From Sphingobacteriales bacterium 50-39 (GTDB lineage: Bacteria; Bacteroidota; Bacteroidia; Chitinophagales; Chitinophagaceae): a stretch of 64,000 nucleotides of DNA. Made by a program: the position numbers and the translations under genes. Under the pieces are notes generated by a model. The model did no database searches, had not been told where the DNA came from, and saw only the letters and a program-made list of their open reading frames with translations. The DNA is taken from positions 434,001 to 498,000 of the forward strand of contig MKTZ01000015.1 of NCBI GenBank assembly GCA_001898505.1. Direction: 5' to 3'. How positions within the stretch are numbered: position 1 is the first letter of the stretch; every line of letters begins with the position of its first letter. Shown in pieces: positions 55,345 through 63,611 of this stretch.

Positions 55345-56057
55345 TGTTCAATTGTTTTTTTAATTTCCTCGATAAATCTGTTGCGGATATTCATATACAG
55401 CTCCCTGTCCCGAAAGCCATTGATGAACATCCTTTCGGGATGCCATTGCACAGCCAGCAGAAATGGCTTGCCACCTTGATCGGACCATTCGATGCCCTCG
55501 ATCACACCGTCGTCCGAATGGCAGTTCACACGCAGCCCTTCCCCCAATTGGTCGATCGCCTGGTGATGAGCGCTATTCGCCTCACCCCCTCCCCCCGAAA
55601 TAGTAAATAACAGGCTGCCCTGCTCTATCGTCACCCCATGCTGCATATCTGACTTCCGATGGTACTGATGCCGTTCATCCCTCTCCATACCCAGATCCTG
55701 CACCAGGGTCCCGCCACGAACAACATTGATCAGTTGCAGTCCTCTGCAAACACCCAGTACAGGCTTTTTTTGTTCCCAAGCCCGCTCCAGGGCCTTTATC
55801 TCGAATTCATCACGCTCTTTCTGCCAGCTCACCCCTTCTTTACTAATTCCGGGGCTATAGTCCTCGCCCCCGCCATAAAAAGAAGGATGTATATCTATCC
55901 CCCCCGACAGGACCAGCGCATCACAGGAATCCACGGCGGTAAGGTTGTTGTCCCCGGCGGAAAGCTTTATCACCTCGATGTTCTTTCCGTCCTTCAGCCA
56001 GCGCTCATAGTTGGCGTGCTTCTCCGGCGTCCCCGTATATGTCAACCCTATTTTCAT
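55341..56057 (-). CDS. Class I glutamine-amidotransferase-like gamma-glutamyl hydrolase (PuuD-like)
   Basis: 238 residues of the peptidase C26 type. Nucleophile Cys in KPVLGVCRGLQLINVVRGGTLVQDL, His in LLAVQWHPERM and a following Glu; SAHHQAIDQLGEGLRV is a typical PuuD-like stretch. Such enzymes cleave gamma-glutamyl amides such as gamma-glutamyl-GABA. Here the proposed product is glutamate plus glycine from gamma-glutamylglycine. It starts 16 bases after the alcohol dehydrogenase gene and overlaps the aldehyde dehydrogenase gene. Confidence 0.9.
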   Translation of the reverse strand: MKIGLTYTGTPEKHANYERWLKDGKNIEVIKLSAGDNNLTAVDSCDALVLSGGIDIHPSFYGGGEDYSPGISKEGVSWQKERDEFEIKALERAWEQKKPVLGVCRGLQLINVVRGGTLVQDLGMERDERHQYHRKSDMQHGVTIEQGSLLFTISGGGGEANSAHHQAIDQLGEGLRVNCHSDDGVIEGIEWSDQGGKPFLLAVQWHPERMFINGFRDRELYMNIRNRFIEEIKKTIEQ

Positions 56058-56073
56058 ATTATTATGCCCGCTC

Positions 56074-57237
56074 TTACAGCGCCTCCCGATACAATTTTTT
56101 AAAATCCTCCCGGCTCACAGGCTTGGGATTATTTGGATGACAAAAATCCGCAAACGCCAGGTCCGACAATGTCTCAATATGTTCCTCCTTCACCCCTACA
56201 TCCCGCAACTTCACCGGCAGCTTTAGCTCCTTGTTCAACGCAAAAAGCTTCTCCACCACCGCCTCGCCCGACTCGTCCTTCAGATCCATCGTCCTTGCTA
56301 TCTGACGGAATTTATCCTCGAAACCCGAAACATTGAACCGCATGCCGTAAGGGAGATTCACCGCATTGGCCAGTCCATGGTGCGTATCCAGCAAGGAGGA
56401 CAACGGATGCGCCAGCGAATGCACGACACCCAATCCCTTTTGAAAGGCAACGGCGCCCATCAGGCTGGCGATCATCATATTGCTCCTGGACGCCAGGTCG
56501 GGCTCATGTGTGGCCTGTACAATAGACCGTACGATCAGTGAAACGCCCTGCAGCGCAATACCCTCGCACATGGGATGGAACATCTTTGCGACATAGGCCT
56601 CCAGATTATGCGTCAGCGCATCCATACCCGTAGCCGCCGTAACAAAGGCAGGCAGGTCCATGGTCAGCAACGGGTCCGCATAAACGATCTTCGCCAGAAG
56701 CTTGGGTGAAAAGAGTATGCGCTTACGATGGGTATCATCTTCCGATATGATCGCACTCCGCCCCACCTCGCTGCCCGTGCCGCTGGTAGTAGGCACGGTA
56801 ATAAAATAAGGGACTTCCTCCGTAACATATTGATCCCCGCCGATGAGGTCGTCATAGTCGAAGAGGTCCCGGTGATGATGGATACGCAAAGCAATGGCCC
56901 TGGCCACATCCATGGCGGCTCCGCCGCCGATGCCGATGATCGAGTCCCGGTCGCCCGCCTTGAACGCCTCGCCGCCCTTCTCCACATCCGACTTCACGGG
57001 GTTCTTATGGATGTCGGAAAATACTTCCACGGAGCCCACCTTTGCCTTCAAATCCTCTACTATCTCTTTAAAAAATCCCAGCCCCGCCACCAGCGGGTCG
57101 GTCACCAGCAGGGGCCGGCTAAGACCCTGCGCCTTCAAATGCTCCGGCAATTCTTTTATAACGCCCGCTCCAAATCGAATAGTTGTCGGGAAATTGTATT
57201 GCCGGACGGTATTGAAATCTGTCATATTAATACTCAT
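56074..57237 (-). CDS. Iron-containing alcohol dehydrogenase
   Basis: 387 residues of the group III (Fe-ADH) family: TIRFGAGVIKELPEHL, SVEVFSDIHKNPVKSDVEKG, IIGIGGGAAMDVARAIA (NAD-binding GGG), VPTTSGTGSEVGRSAII, and the metal-ligand region TGMDALTHNLEAYVAKMFHPMCEGIAL plus GVVHSLAHPLSSLLDTHHGLANAVNLP with the conserved Asp and His residues. Starts at ATG 57237 (a second ATG lies four codons on). In this set it would oxidise the hydroxyl of gamma-glutamylethanolamide; an alcohol dehydrogenase would have no place in a putrescine pathway. Confidence 0.94.
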   Translation of the reverse strand: MSINMTDFNTVRQYNFPTTIRFGAGVIKELPEHLKAQGLSRPLLVTDPLVAGLGFFKEIVEDLKAKVGSVEVFSDIHKNPVKSDVEKGGEAFKAGDRDSIIGIGGGAAMDVARAIALRIHHHRDLFDYDDLIGGDQYVTEEVPYFITVPTTSGTGSEVGRSAIISEDDTHRKRILFSPKLLAKIVYADPLLTMDLPAFVTAATGMDALTHNLEAYVAKMFHPMCEGIALQGVSLIVRSIVQATHEPDLASRSNMMIASLMGAVAFQKGLGVVHSLAHPLSSLLDTHHGLANAVNLPYGMRFNVSGFEDKFRQIARTMDLKDESGEAVVEKLFALNKELKLPVKLRDVGVKEEHIETLSDLAFADFCHPNNPKPVSREDFKKLYREAL

Positions 57238-57239
57238 AG

Positions 57240-57413
57240 TTACTGATTAAGAAAAACATCGATCAATTGTCCAATATAGTCAACATAAGCCTTGGAGGGT
57301 TCAATAAATTTACCCCACTATGTGTTTTAGGAACCATATCTTTTGTGAGCAGCAACGCTTTCGTAGCATGCCTTTGCCAACTTTAATTGTATGGAAGCAT
57401 TTTTGTTACTCAT
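57240..57413 (-). pseudogene. Decayed HEPN toxin gene of a MNT-HEPN module
   Basis: The ATG overlaps the nucleotidyltransferase stop (ATGA). The first frame reads MSNKNASIQLKLAKACYESVAAHK and stops; a second frame reads KDMVPKTHSGVNLL, the characteristic HEPN PKTHSGV motif; a third frame ends KAYVDYIGQLIDVFLNQ, like the last HEPN helix. Together only 174 bases remain of about 390, and the segment with the catalytic R-x4-6-H is missing. The toxin must be inactive. Confidence 0.75.
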
Positions 57414-57724
57414 GCCTGCACCATTCGACTTTTTACGGTTTGGTGCAGTGAATAATAAGAAGGATTGTTTTCCCAATCATCTTTTTGGACAGTCAATGTA
57501 TTTATAAACGCCCCTATTTTCACGCTTAATGGGAAAAGGTTTGTATGTATGTTTTTCTTTATTGCAGAATCCACCGGCTGTTCCGTTAAGATCAAAATGT
57601 CCCAATCACTTTCTGATGTGGGCACGCCATAAGCCCTGCTGCCAAACAACAAGACCTTTGCACCGGGCACAACTGCCAGCACTTGTGATTTTATAGAGGA
57701 TAATATCTCATCGGCCGCTGCCAT
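57410..57724 (-). CDS. Minimal nucleotidyltransferase (MNT), antitoxin of a MNT-HEPN module
   Basis: 104 residues. The family motif VLLFGSRAYG, ten residues on SDWDILIL (GS-x-D/E-x-D metal site), is intact, as is a later acidic position. MNT proteins of this size AMPylate and silence a HEPN RNase encoded next to them. Its HEPN partner directly downstream is wrecked, so the gene is an orphan antitoxin. It sits between the glutamine-synthetase-like and alcohol dehydrogenase genes, in the same direction, in locally AT-rich DNA, and so splits a metabolic operon. Confidence 0.9.
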   Translation of the reverse strand: MAAADEILSSIKSQVLAVVPGAKVLLFGSRAYGVPTSESDWDILILTEQPVDSAIKKNIHTNLFPLSVKIGAFINTLTVQKDDWENNPSYYSLHQTVKSRMVQA

Positions 57725-57812
57725 CGCTCAAATTTCGCAATTATTTCTCTTTCTTTTTAGGATAACTAACAAATTATTAAAAATCAATTATTTACAACAA
57801 GTACCGCCTCCC

Positions 57813-59225
57813 CTAGATGATCTCAAAATACCTCCGCAGCTCCCAATCCGTCACTTCCCGGGAGAACTGCCTCCACTCCCACTCGCGTGTCCGGGTGAAG
57901 TGGTCTACAAATGTTTCTCCAAAAAGCTCCGCAGCCAGGGTCGAGCCCTTCATAGCCTGCGTCGCCTCCCAGAGATTTCGGGGCAGCACTCCCCTGCTCT
58001 TGTCCGCATAACCACTACCGCGTGTAGCCGGAATATCCAGCTTCAGCCCGGCCCGGATACCATACAGCCCGGACGCCAAACATCCAGCCATGGCCAGGTA
58101 AGGGTTTGAATCGCTGCCAACGACCCTCGTCTCCAGCCGGGTGGAAGTAGCGCTCCCTGGCAGGGCGCGAAGGGCGGTGGTCCGGTTGTCAATACCCCAG
58201 GTAATAGTAGTAGGAGCCCAGGCCCCTTCCACCAGCCGCTTGTAGCTATTGACAGTAGGAGCATACATAGGAAGGATATGAGGAAGACAATGCAGCTGTC
58301 CCGCTATATAACTTTCCATCAAGGGGCTGATACCCGTAGCGCTATCCCCATCGTAGAACAGGTTCCGCGCCCCATCGGCCGACCAGAGACTTTGATGCAC
58401 ATGACCGCTACAGCCAGGCAGGCTCTCGCTGAACTTAGCCATAAAGGTGGGAAGGACGCCATGCCGGTGGGCGATCTCTTTGACTCCCGACTTGAACAGC
58501 ACAGCCCTGTCGGCCGCTTCGAGCACTTCTGCATATAAGATAGCCGCTTCATACACCCCCGGACCGGTCTCCGTATGCAGCCCTTCCAATGGAACGCCGA
58601 ACTTCTCCAACAAATCGAAAAGGTCCTGGAAATAAGCGCTCCCCTGTGAAGCCCGCAGGATGGAATAGCCAAACATGCCCTGACTCAAAGGAGGCAGCTT
58701 CCGGTAATCCTCCGCCGCTACCTCACCTCCCTTGCCCAAAAAATTGAACCACTCGAACTCCTGAGAGAAATAGGCCTTATAACCCGCATCTTCGGATTGC
58801 TTGATCACTTTTTTCAACAACCCCCGGGGACAGACAGGAAGCGCATCCCCCCAGGTGGCCGCCGTGTCATCTGCCCCCGACCGGTCCGCCGGGGCGCCCC
58901 TAAAGTCTGCCAGAAAGAAAGGCAGGTCACCCTCCCATGGCACCCGCCGGAAAGTCCCAATATCGATCACGGCCTGCGCATCGGGATATCCCGTGTGCCA
59001 ACCTGTATACCGGCCATTATCATACGCCTGATCCCCCGCATCCCAGCCAAAAACCACGTCACAAAAACCAAATCCTTTCTCGGCTACAGACCTGAATTTC
59101 TCCAGGCTGATCAGCTTTCCCCGTAACACCCCGTCAATGTCCGTAACGGCCAGTTTGACCTTGGAAGCACTTTCCTCTGTCAGCTCCTGCAATAGCTCAG
59201 GCAGCGATGGTTGATTGCGCATCAT
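57813..59225 (-). CDS. Glutamine-synthetase-like gamma-glutamyl ligase (ethanolamine or polyamine type)
   Basis: 470 residues with the GS fold: beta-grasp start VKLAVTDIDGVLRGKLISLEKF, catalytic region FSQEFEWFNFLG, LHTETGPGVYEAAILY, CSGHVHQSLW (ATP and metal binding), NRTTALRALPGS and RLETRVVGSDSNPYLAMA. It is of the GlnA3/GlnA4 type that joins glutamate to amines rather than to ammonia. With an ethanolamine-type permease upstream and an alcohol dehydrogenase in the set, ethanolamine is the most likely amine. Its ATG (59225) lies 29 bases inside the permease gene, so the two are co-translated. Confidence 0.9.
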   Translation of the reverse strand: MMRNQPSLPELLQELTEESASKVKLAVTDIDGVLRGKLISLEKFRSVAEKGFGFCDVVFGWDAGDQAYDNGRYTGWHTGYPDAQAVIDIGTFRRVPWEGDLPFFLADFRGAPADRSGADDTAATWGDALPVCPRGLLKKVIKQSEDAGYKAYFSQEFEWFNFLGKGGEVAAEDYRKLPPLSQGMFGYSILRASQGSAYFQDLFDLLEKFGVPLEGLHTETGPGVYEAAILYAEVLEAADRAVLFKSGVKEIAHRHGVLPTFMAKFSESLPGCSGHVHQSLWSADGARNLFYDGDSATGISPLMESYIAGQLHCLPHILPMYAPTVNSYKRLVEGAWAPTTITWGIDNRTTALRALPGSATSTRLETRVVGSDSNPYLAMAGCLASGLYGIRAGLKLDIPATRGSGYADKSRGVLPRNLWEATQAMKGSTLAAELFGETFVDHFTRTREWEWRQFSREVTDWELRRYFEII

Positions 59226-60558
59226 CTGAACGTTTTGTAAAGTATTTAAACCAAATATAGGATACCAGCAATATCGAAAAATATATCAATGATAAATTTA
59301 TATACAACGTGATCATAGCCACCAGCGACACCACGGCGATCACCAGGGCAATAATAGGGAAATAAGGATATAACGGCGTCTTGAAAGGCCGCTCCAACCC
59401 GGGCTCCTTCTTCCGCAATACCAGCAAGGTCACCATCGCCAGTATAAACAGCGTCAATGCTCCAAAACAGGAAATGGTAATGATCTCATCCGTCCGCCCG
59501 GTCAATAAAGCAACGATACCGACACACATATTTATCACCAGCGCATTCATGGGCGTCCGGGTCCGGGAATTCACCTTCCCAAAGGCTGCCGGAATATATT
59601 TCACCCTCCCAAATTCGAAGGTTGCCCTGCTGGCCGCCAATATGATCCCATGAAACGAAGCAACGAGCCCCATCAACCCGATCGTGATTAGCAGGTGATA
59701 CATCGCGCCCCCACTCCCTGTGATCTTCGACAAAGCCAGCGGCAATGGACTGTTGGAAGTATCCGCCTTGCCGGACACGGGATACACGATCGCCTCCCAT
59801 CCCGCCACCCCGATAGAAGAAACAAAAACCAGTATGCACAACACGATCAGCGTAGCCAGCGCGGACCCGAACCCTATGAGCACATTCCGCTGTGGACGTA
59901 TGGTCTCTTCCGCCACATTGGCCACGCCCTCCAGTCCGAGAAAGAACCAGATGGCAAACGGTATGGCAGCCCATACCCCCCTCCACCCATTGGGGAAGTC
60001 ATTATGCCGCAGATTAGCATAGGAGAAATGTGGAAAACAGATACCCGCGAACAACAACAGCTCGAATACCGCAAAGATCGTGATCACCAGCTCGAACCCC
60101 GCGGCCGCCCGCACCCCAAGAATATTCAGCCCTGTAAAAAACAGATAGGCAAAGATGGCGATGACCGTGACGGGTATTTGGGGGAAGAAGATATTGAAAT
60201 AGGCCCCGATAGCCGCCGCGATGGCGGGAGGCGCAAAGAGAAACTCGATGAGCTGGGCCATGCCTGCCACAAAACCCCATTCCCTGCTGAGTCCCCGGGT
60301 AGCATAATCGAACACCCCGCCGGCCTTGGGGATCGCACAAGCCAGCTCCGTATAAGAGAAGGTAAAGGTTATGTAAAGGATAATGATAAAGAAGGTGGCA
60401 ATGGCCAGCCCCTTCGGCCCCCCTTCGGCCAGTCCCAGGTTCCATCCGAAATACATCCCGGAAATAACATATCCAACGCCAAGCCCCCACAACATCAGGG
60501 GACCCAGGGTACGAGAAAGAGTAGGGGTAGAGGAAACTTGCTCATGTTTGATTGCCAT
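59197..60558 (-). CDS. APC-family amine/amino-acid permease, ethanolamine-permease-like
   Basis: 453 residues with 12 hydrophobic segments. Typical of the ethanolamine permease family: LGVGYVISGMYFGWNLGLAEGGPKGLAIATF, FTFSYTELACAIPKAGGVFDYATRGLSREWGFVAGMAQLIEFLFAPPAIAAAIGAYFN, FAIWFFLGLEGVANVAEETIRPQRN, GLVASFHGIILAASRATFEFGR. First gene of the set. It imports the amine that the overlapping ligase gene then glutamylates; ethanolamine is favoured by family resemblance and context. Confidence 0.88.
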   Translation of the reverse strand: MAIKHEQVSSTPTLSRTLGPLMLWGLGVGYVISGMYFGWNLGLAEGGPKGLAIATFFIIILYITFTFSYTELACAIPKAGGVFDYATRGLSREWGFVAGMAQLIEFLFAPPAIAAAIGAYFNIFFPQIPVTVIAIFAYLFFTGLNILGVRAAAGFELVITIFAVFELLLFAGICFPHFSYANLRHNDFPNGWRGVWAAIPFAIWFFLGLEGVANVAEETIRPQRNVLIGFGSALATLIVLCILVFVSSIGVAGWEAIVYPVSGKADTSNSPLPLALSKITGSGGAMYHLLITIGLMGLVASFHGIILAASRATFEFGRVKYIPAAFGKVNSRTRTPMNALVINMCVGIVALLTGRTDEIITISCFGALTLFILAMVTLLVLRKKEPGLERPFKTPLYPYFPIIALVIAVVSLVAMITLYINLSLIYFSILLVSYIWFKYFTKRSDDAQSTIAA

Positions 60559-60600
60559 TCTTAAAGATAGCCATTTAAGACCTGAGTTTGTAAAATTTGA

Positions 60601-60608
60601 TAACTTTG
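60601..60608 (+). promoter_or_regulatory. Candidate -7 box of the CSLREA-protein gene
   Basis: TAACTTTG matches TAnnTTTG exactly, about 100 bases before the start codon at 60707. The sequence 19-22 bases upstream has no clear TTTG. Confidence 0.35.
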
Positions 60609-60706
60609 TACTATCTATTATATCTCCTTACCAGGTTCTCCCTCTCCCATAAAGAGCGATACGTATCCTTACAGGAATCAGATCGTTCACTTTAAAGCCA
60701 AAAGCA

Positions 60707-63604
60707 ATGAAACTCCTATTTGTTGCGCTGGCTGCTTTGCAGATCTTCACTATTCCCCTACAAGGCAATTGCCAGGATTCTTTGTTTATCGTCAACACTA
60801 CTAACGACGATGATGACCCGAATGCAGGTATGCCCGGGCATAAATGTACAGGTTTGCCGGGAGATTCATGTTCACTCCGGGCTGCGATCGAGAATCACAA
60901 TGCCAACCGGATCAACCCGCAGAACAGGATCAGCTTTTCCATCCAGAACGCACCCGGGTCGGGTAGCATTGTGATCAAGGTTGGCCAGACAGGGTTGGGG
61001 CCTTTGCCACCTATTCTTGGCTCGGTCGTCATAACAGCCCTCAATAGTTCGGGCGGTGGCGGATCTGTCCGCCGCATTGAAATAGACGGCAGCATGGCTG
61101 GACCCAACGCCGTCGGCTTGGACCTGCTGGGCGGCCAGTGCGAGATATCCTTCTTTATCATTAATAGCTTCTCCTCCCACGGGATCCACATCGGGGGAAC
61201 ACCTCCTCCGGGAGACGGCGGGCATCACATTGAAAACAATTTCATCGGCACGGACAGCACCGGCACTGTGGGTAAAGGCAATGGCGGAGATGGCATCTTC
61301 ATTGACAACACGCCGAATAATACCATCGGCGGCATAGGAGGACGCCGGAATATCATATCAGCCAATAATGGTTATGGGATCCATATTGTAGGAAGTGACA
61401 CAACCGTCAGCTTTCAACCCAACGGAGCAAAAAATAACATTGCGCAGGCAAATATCATCGGGTACGATTTTTTCAGTCAAAAACTATTGCCCAATGGCTT
61501 AGATGCCGTGGCCCTGGAAAATGCCCCCAGCAATACCATCGGGGGTACACAACAGAACCAGGGCAATACGATAGGCAGCTCCAGCGCTAATAATGGCATT
61601 TCCATAAAAGGCAGCCTTTCCGAGGGCATCTCCATACAAGGTAATTTCATCGGCCAGGACAGTGTAGGGGCCAAGTTCAAGGCCGGCATCTTTTGCAGGG
61701 GCGGAAAACAGCTTTCTATCGAGGGGAATATCCTGACCAACATCGATAGCGTGGGAATAGACATATTCCTGGATGCCAGCGGCAACTACAACATTCTTAA
61801 GAATCACTTTGACGGGGATATGAAGATCGGCAGCAAGTTCCGGTTCGGCCCCGGACAACAGGTAACTATCACCTACCAAAATAATTTTCACTTGAACAAT
61901 GGCACAGCCTTCGACGCGCAGGAATCCCTCACCGGCGCTATCAATTGGGTCGTTGCGGGCGATACCATCCGGGCCGGGATGGCGGGCGCTAACATCCTCT
62001 TTCAGGCAGCCGGCAATAAGAATTTTACGACCAATCGGTGGGAAGGCACTGCCGCCGTCGGCTTTAATTATGTAGCCAATGTCGGCCCGGGAGTACAGGC
62101 TAAGCTGACCCAAACTTCAGAGCTGTTCGCAAACAATGGCCTGCAGGGCAATTATGGAAAGATCACTGCCGGGGGAGAGTTCGCTGTCACCATGATGGAT
62201 ATTAATGGAAATGGCAATGGGAAAGATGCCTGCCGCCTGGACTTTGCAGTGGGTGGCAGCGCCAGCGTGATAGTAAATTCGACAAGGAATCATTGGGTCC
62301 TAAACGGATCTGCAGGATTGCGGATGGTCAGTGACGGCAACAACCTCGACCTGATCCAGGTATTCGTCGAGAAGGATCAGGCGGACAGGAATGCCATGGT
62401 CGGGCTCAATTTCCTGAATATGAAATTAAAGCACAGCCTCGCGGGCAGTACGATCACGAATAACGGCGGACCAGGTGTCCAGTTGGACGGGACCAGTGAT
62501 GTCAGGATAGACAGCAATACCATCACCGGTAATGCCGTTGGCGTATTGATCAACGATGTCGCCACCGGGTCCATGAGCGCCAATACCATCACCGGCAATC
62601 ATGGTGCAGGAGTCGCCCTGGCCGGTACGGGGACAGGCATCGATATCAGCGGCAACCTGATTTTTGGCAACACCGGCCTGGGGATCGACCTGGGCAATGA
62701 CGGCGTGACCCCAAATCACACCGGAGGCCCCATACCCGGTCCCAACAATTTCCAGAATCACCCCGTCCTGACGAGCGCAATCATAAAAGGAGCAGATACC
62801 ATTATCAATGGCACACTGAACAGCGCCGCGGGTGCGGTCTACCGGCTGGAATTTTTCTCCAACGACGCCTGCAACACCACCGGCTTTGGAGACGGTCAGA
62901 CCTTCCTGGGATTTAAGATGGTGACTACCGACAAGACAGGAAATGTTTCCTTTTCCGACACCCTGACAGGCGTGGGCGTATCGGCAAGCTCCGTCATTAC
63001 TTCCACCGCCACCGATTCCACCGGCAGCACCAGCGAATTCAGCGCCTGTATCCTGCCGAATGCCCTGCCCCTTCATTTGCTTGGCTTCACAGCAACCACC
63101 GACGGCAATTTTATCATATTGAACTGGACAACAGCCGGTGAGCGGAATACGAAATATTTTGCCGTTGAGCGCAGCGGAGATGGCGGCAATTTTGCCGTGC
63201 TGGGCCAGGTTCAGGCGGCAGGGAATGCGCCGCAGGAAAAAAATTATAGCTTCATCGACAGGATGCCTTTACCGGGAACCAATTTTTACAGGTTGGAAAT
63301 GATTGATCTGGACGGACGCTTCACCTATAGTAAGATGGTGGCCGTTAATAGGGATGCCCTCACGGACGCGTTCTTCCTGTTCCCTAATCCCACGTCGAAT
63401 GAATTGAGCCTCCAACTATCCGGCAGCGGTTTGTTTACAGTACGGCTCACAAGCACGGATGGCAGGATATTAAACAAAAAGGCTTTTCAATTGTCCGGCA
63501 ATATGTCGACCATCCTGGATATAAGCGCGCTTTCAAAAGGCGTTTATATTTTGACGGTGGAAAATGCAGGTCAGACACATTACAGAAAGTTTATAAAGCA
63601 GTGA
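60707..63604 (+). CDS. Secreted CSLREA/right-handed beta-helix protein with type IX secretion sorting domain
   Basis: 965 residues with signal MKLLFVALAALQIFTIPLQGNCQ. The N-terminus has the CSLREA motif in variant form (GDSCSLRAAIENHNAN, about residue 47-62). Then parallel beta-helix repeats (about 140-690: NNFIGTDSTGTVG, NTIGGIGGRRNIIS, NSSNTIGGT-like units, VRIDSNTITGNAVGVLINDVATGSMSANTITGNH), an Ig-like FnIII segment (LPLHLLGFTATTDGNFIILNWTTAGERNTKYFAVERSGDG) and a C-terminal type A sorting domain (FFLFPNPTSNELSLQLS...KGVYILTVENAGQTHYRKFIKQ). It is a surface or secreted protein; beta-helix proteins often bind or cut polysaccharides, but no catalytic site is visible. Confidence 0.9.
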   Translation: MKLLFVALAALQIFTIPLQGNCQDSLFIVNTTNDDDDPNAGMPGHKCTGLPGDSCSLRAAIENHNANRINPQNRISFSIQNAPGSGSIVIKVGQTGLGPLPPILGSVVITALNSSGGGGSVRRIEIDGSMAGPNAVGLDLLGGQCEISFFIINSFSSHGIHIGGTPPPGDGGHHIENNFIGTDSTGTVGKGNGGDGIFIDNTPNNTIGGIGGRRNIISANNGYGIHIVGSDTTVSFQPNGAKNNIAQANIIGYDFFSQKLLPNGLDAVALENAPSNTIGGTQQNQGNTIGSSSANNGISIKGSLSEGISIQGNFIGQDSVGAKFKAGIFCRGGKQLSIEGNILTNIDSVGIDIFLDASGNYNILKNHFDGDMKIGSKFRFGPGQQVTITYQNNFHLNNGTAFDAQESLTGAINWVVAGDTIRAGMAGANILFQAAGNKNFTTNRWEGTAAVGFNYVANVGPGVQAKLTQTSELFANNGLQGNYGKITAGGEFAVTMMDINGNGNGKDACRLDFAVGGSASVIVNSTRNHWVLNGSAGLRMVSDGNNLDLIQVFVEKDQADRNAMVGLNFLNMKLKHSLAGSTITNNGGPGVQLDGTSDVRIDSNTITGNAVGVLINDVATGSMSANTITGNHGAGVALAGTGTGIDISGNLIFGNTGLGIDLGNDGVTPNHTGGPIPGPNNFQNHPVLTSAIIKGADTIINGTLNSAAGAVYRLEFFSNDACNTTGFGDGQTFLGFKMVTTDKTGNVSFSDTLTGVGVSASSVITSTATDSTGSTSEFSACILPNALPLHLLGFTATTDGNFIILNWTTAGERNTKYFAVERSGDGGNFAVLGQVQAAGNAPQEKNYSFIDRMPLPGTNFYRLEMIDLDGRFTYSKMVAVNRDALTDAFFLFPNPTSNELSLQLSGSGLFTVRLTSTDGRILNKKAFQLSGNMSTILDISALSKGVYILTVENAGQTHYRKFIKQ

Positions 63605-63611
63605 GGGGCGC

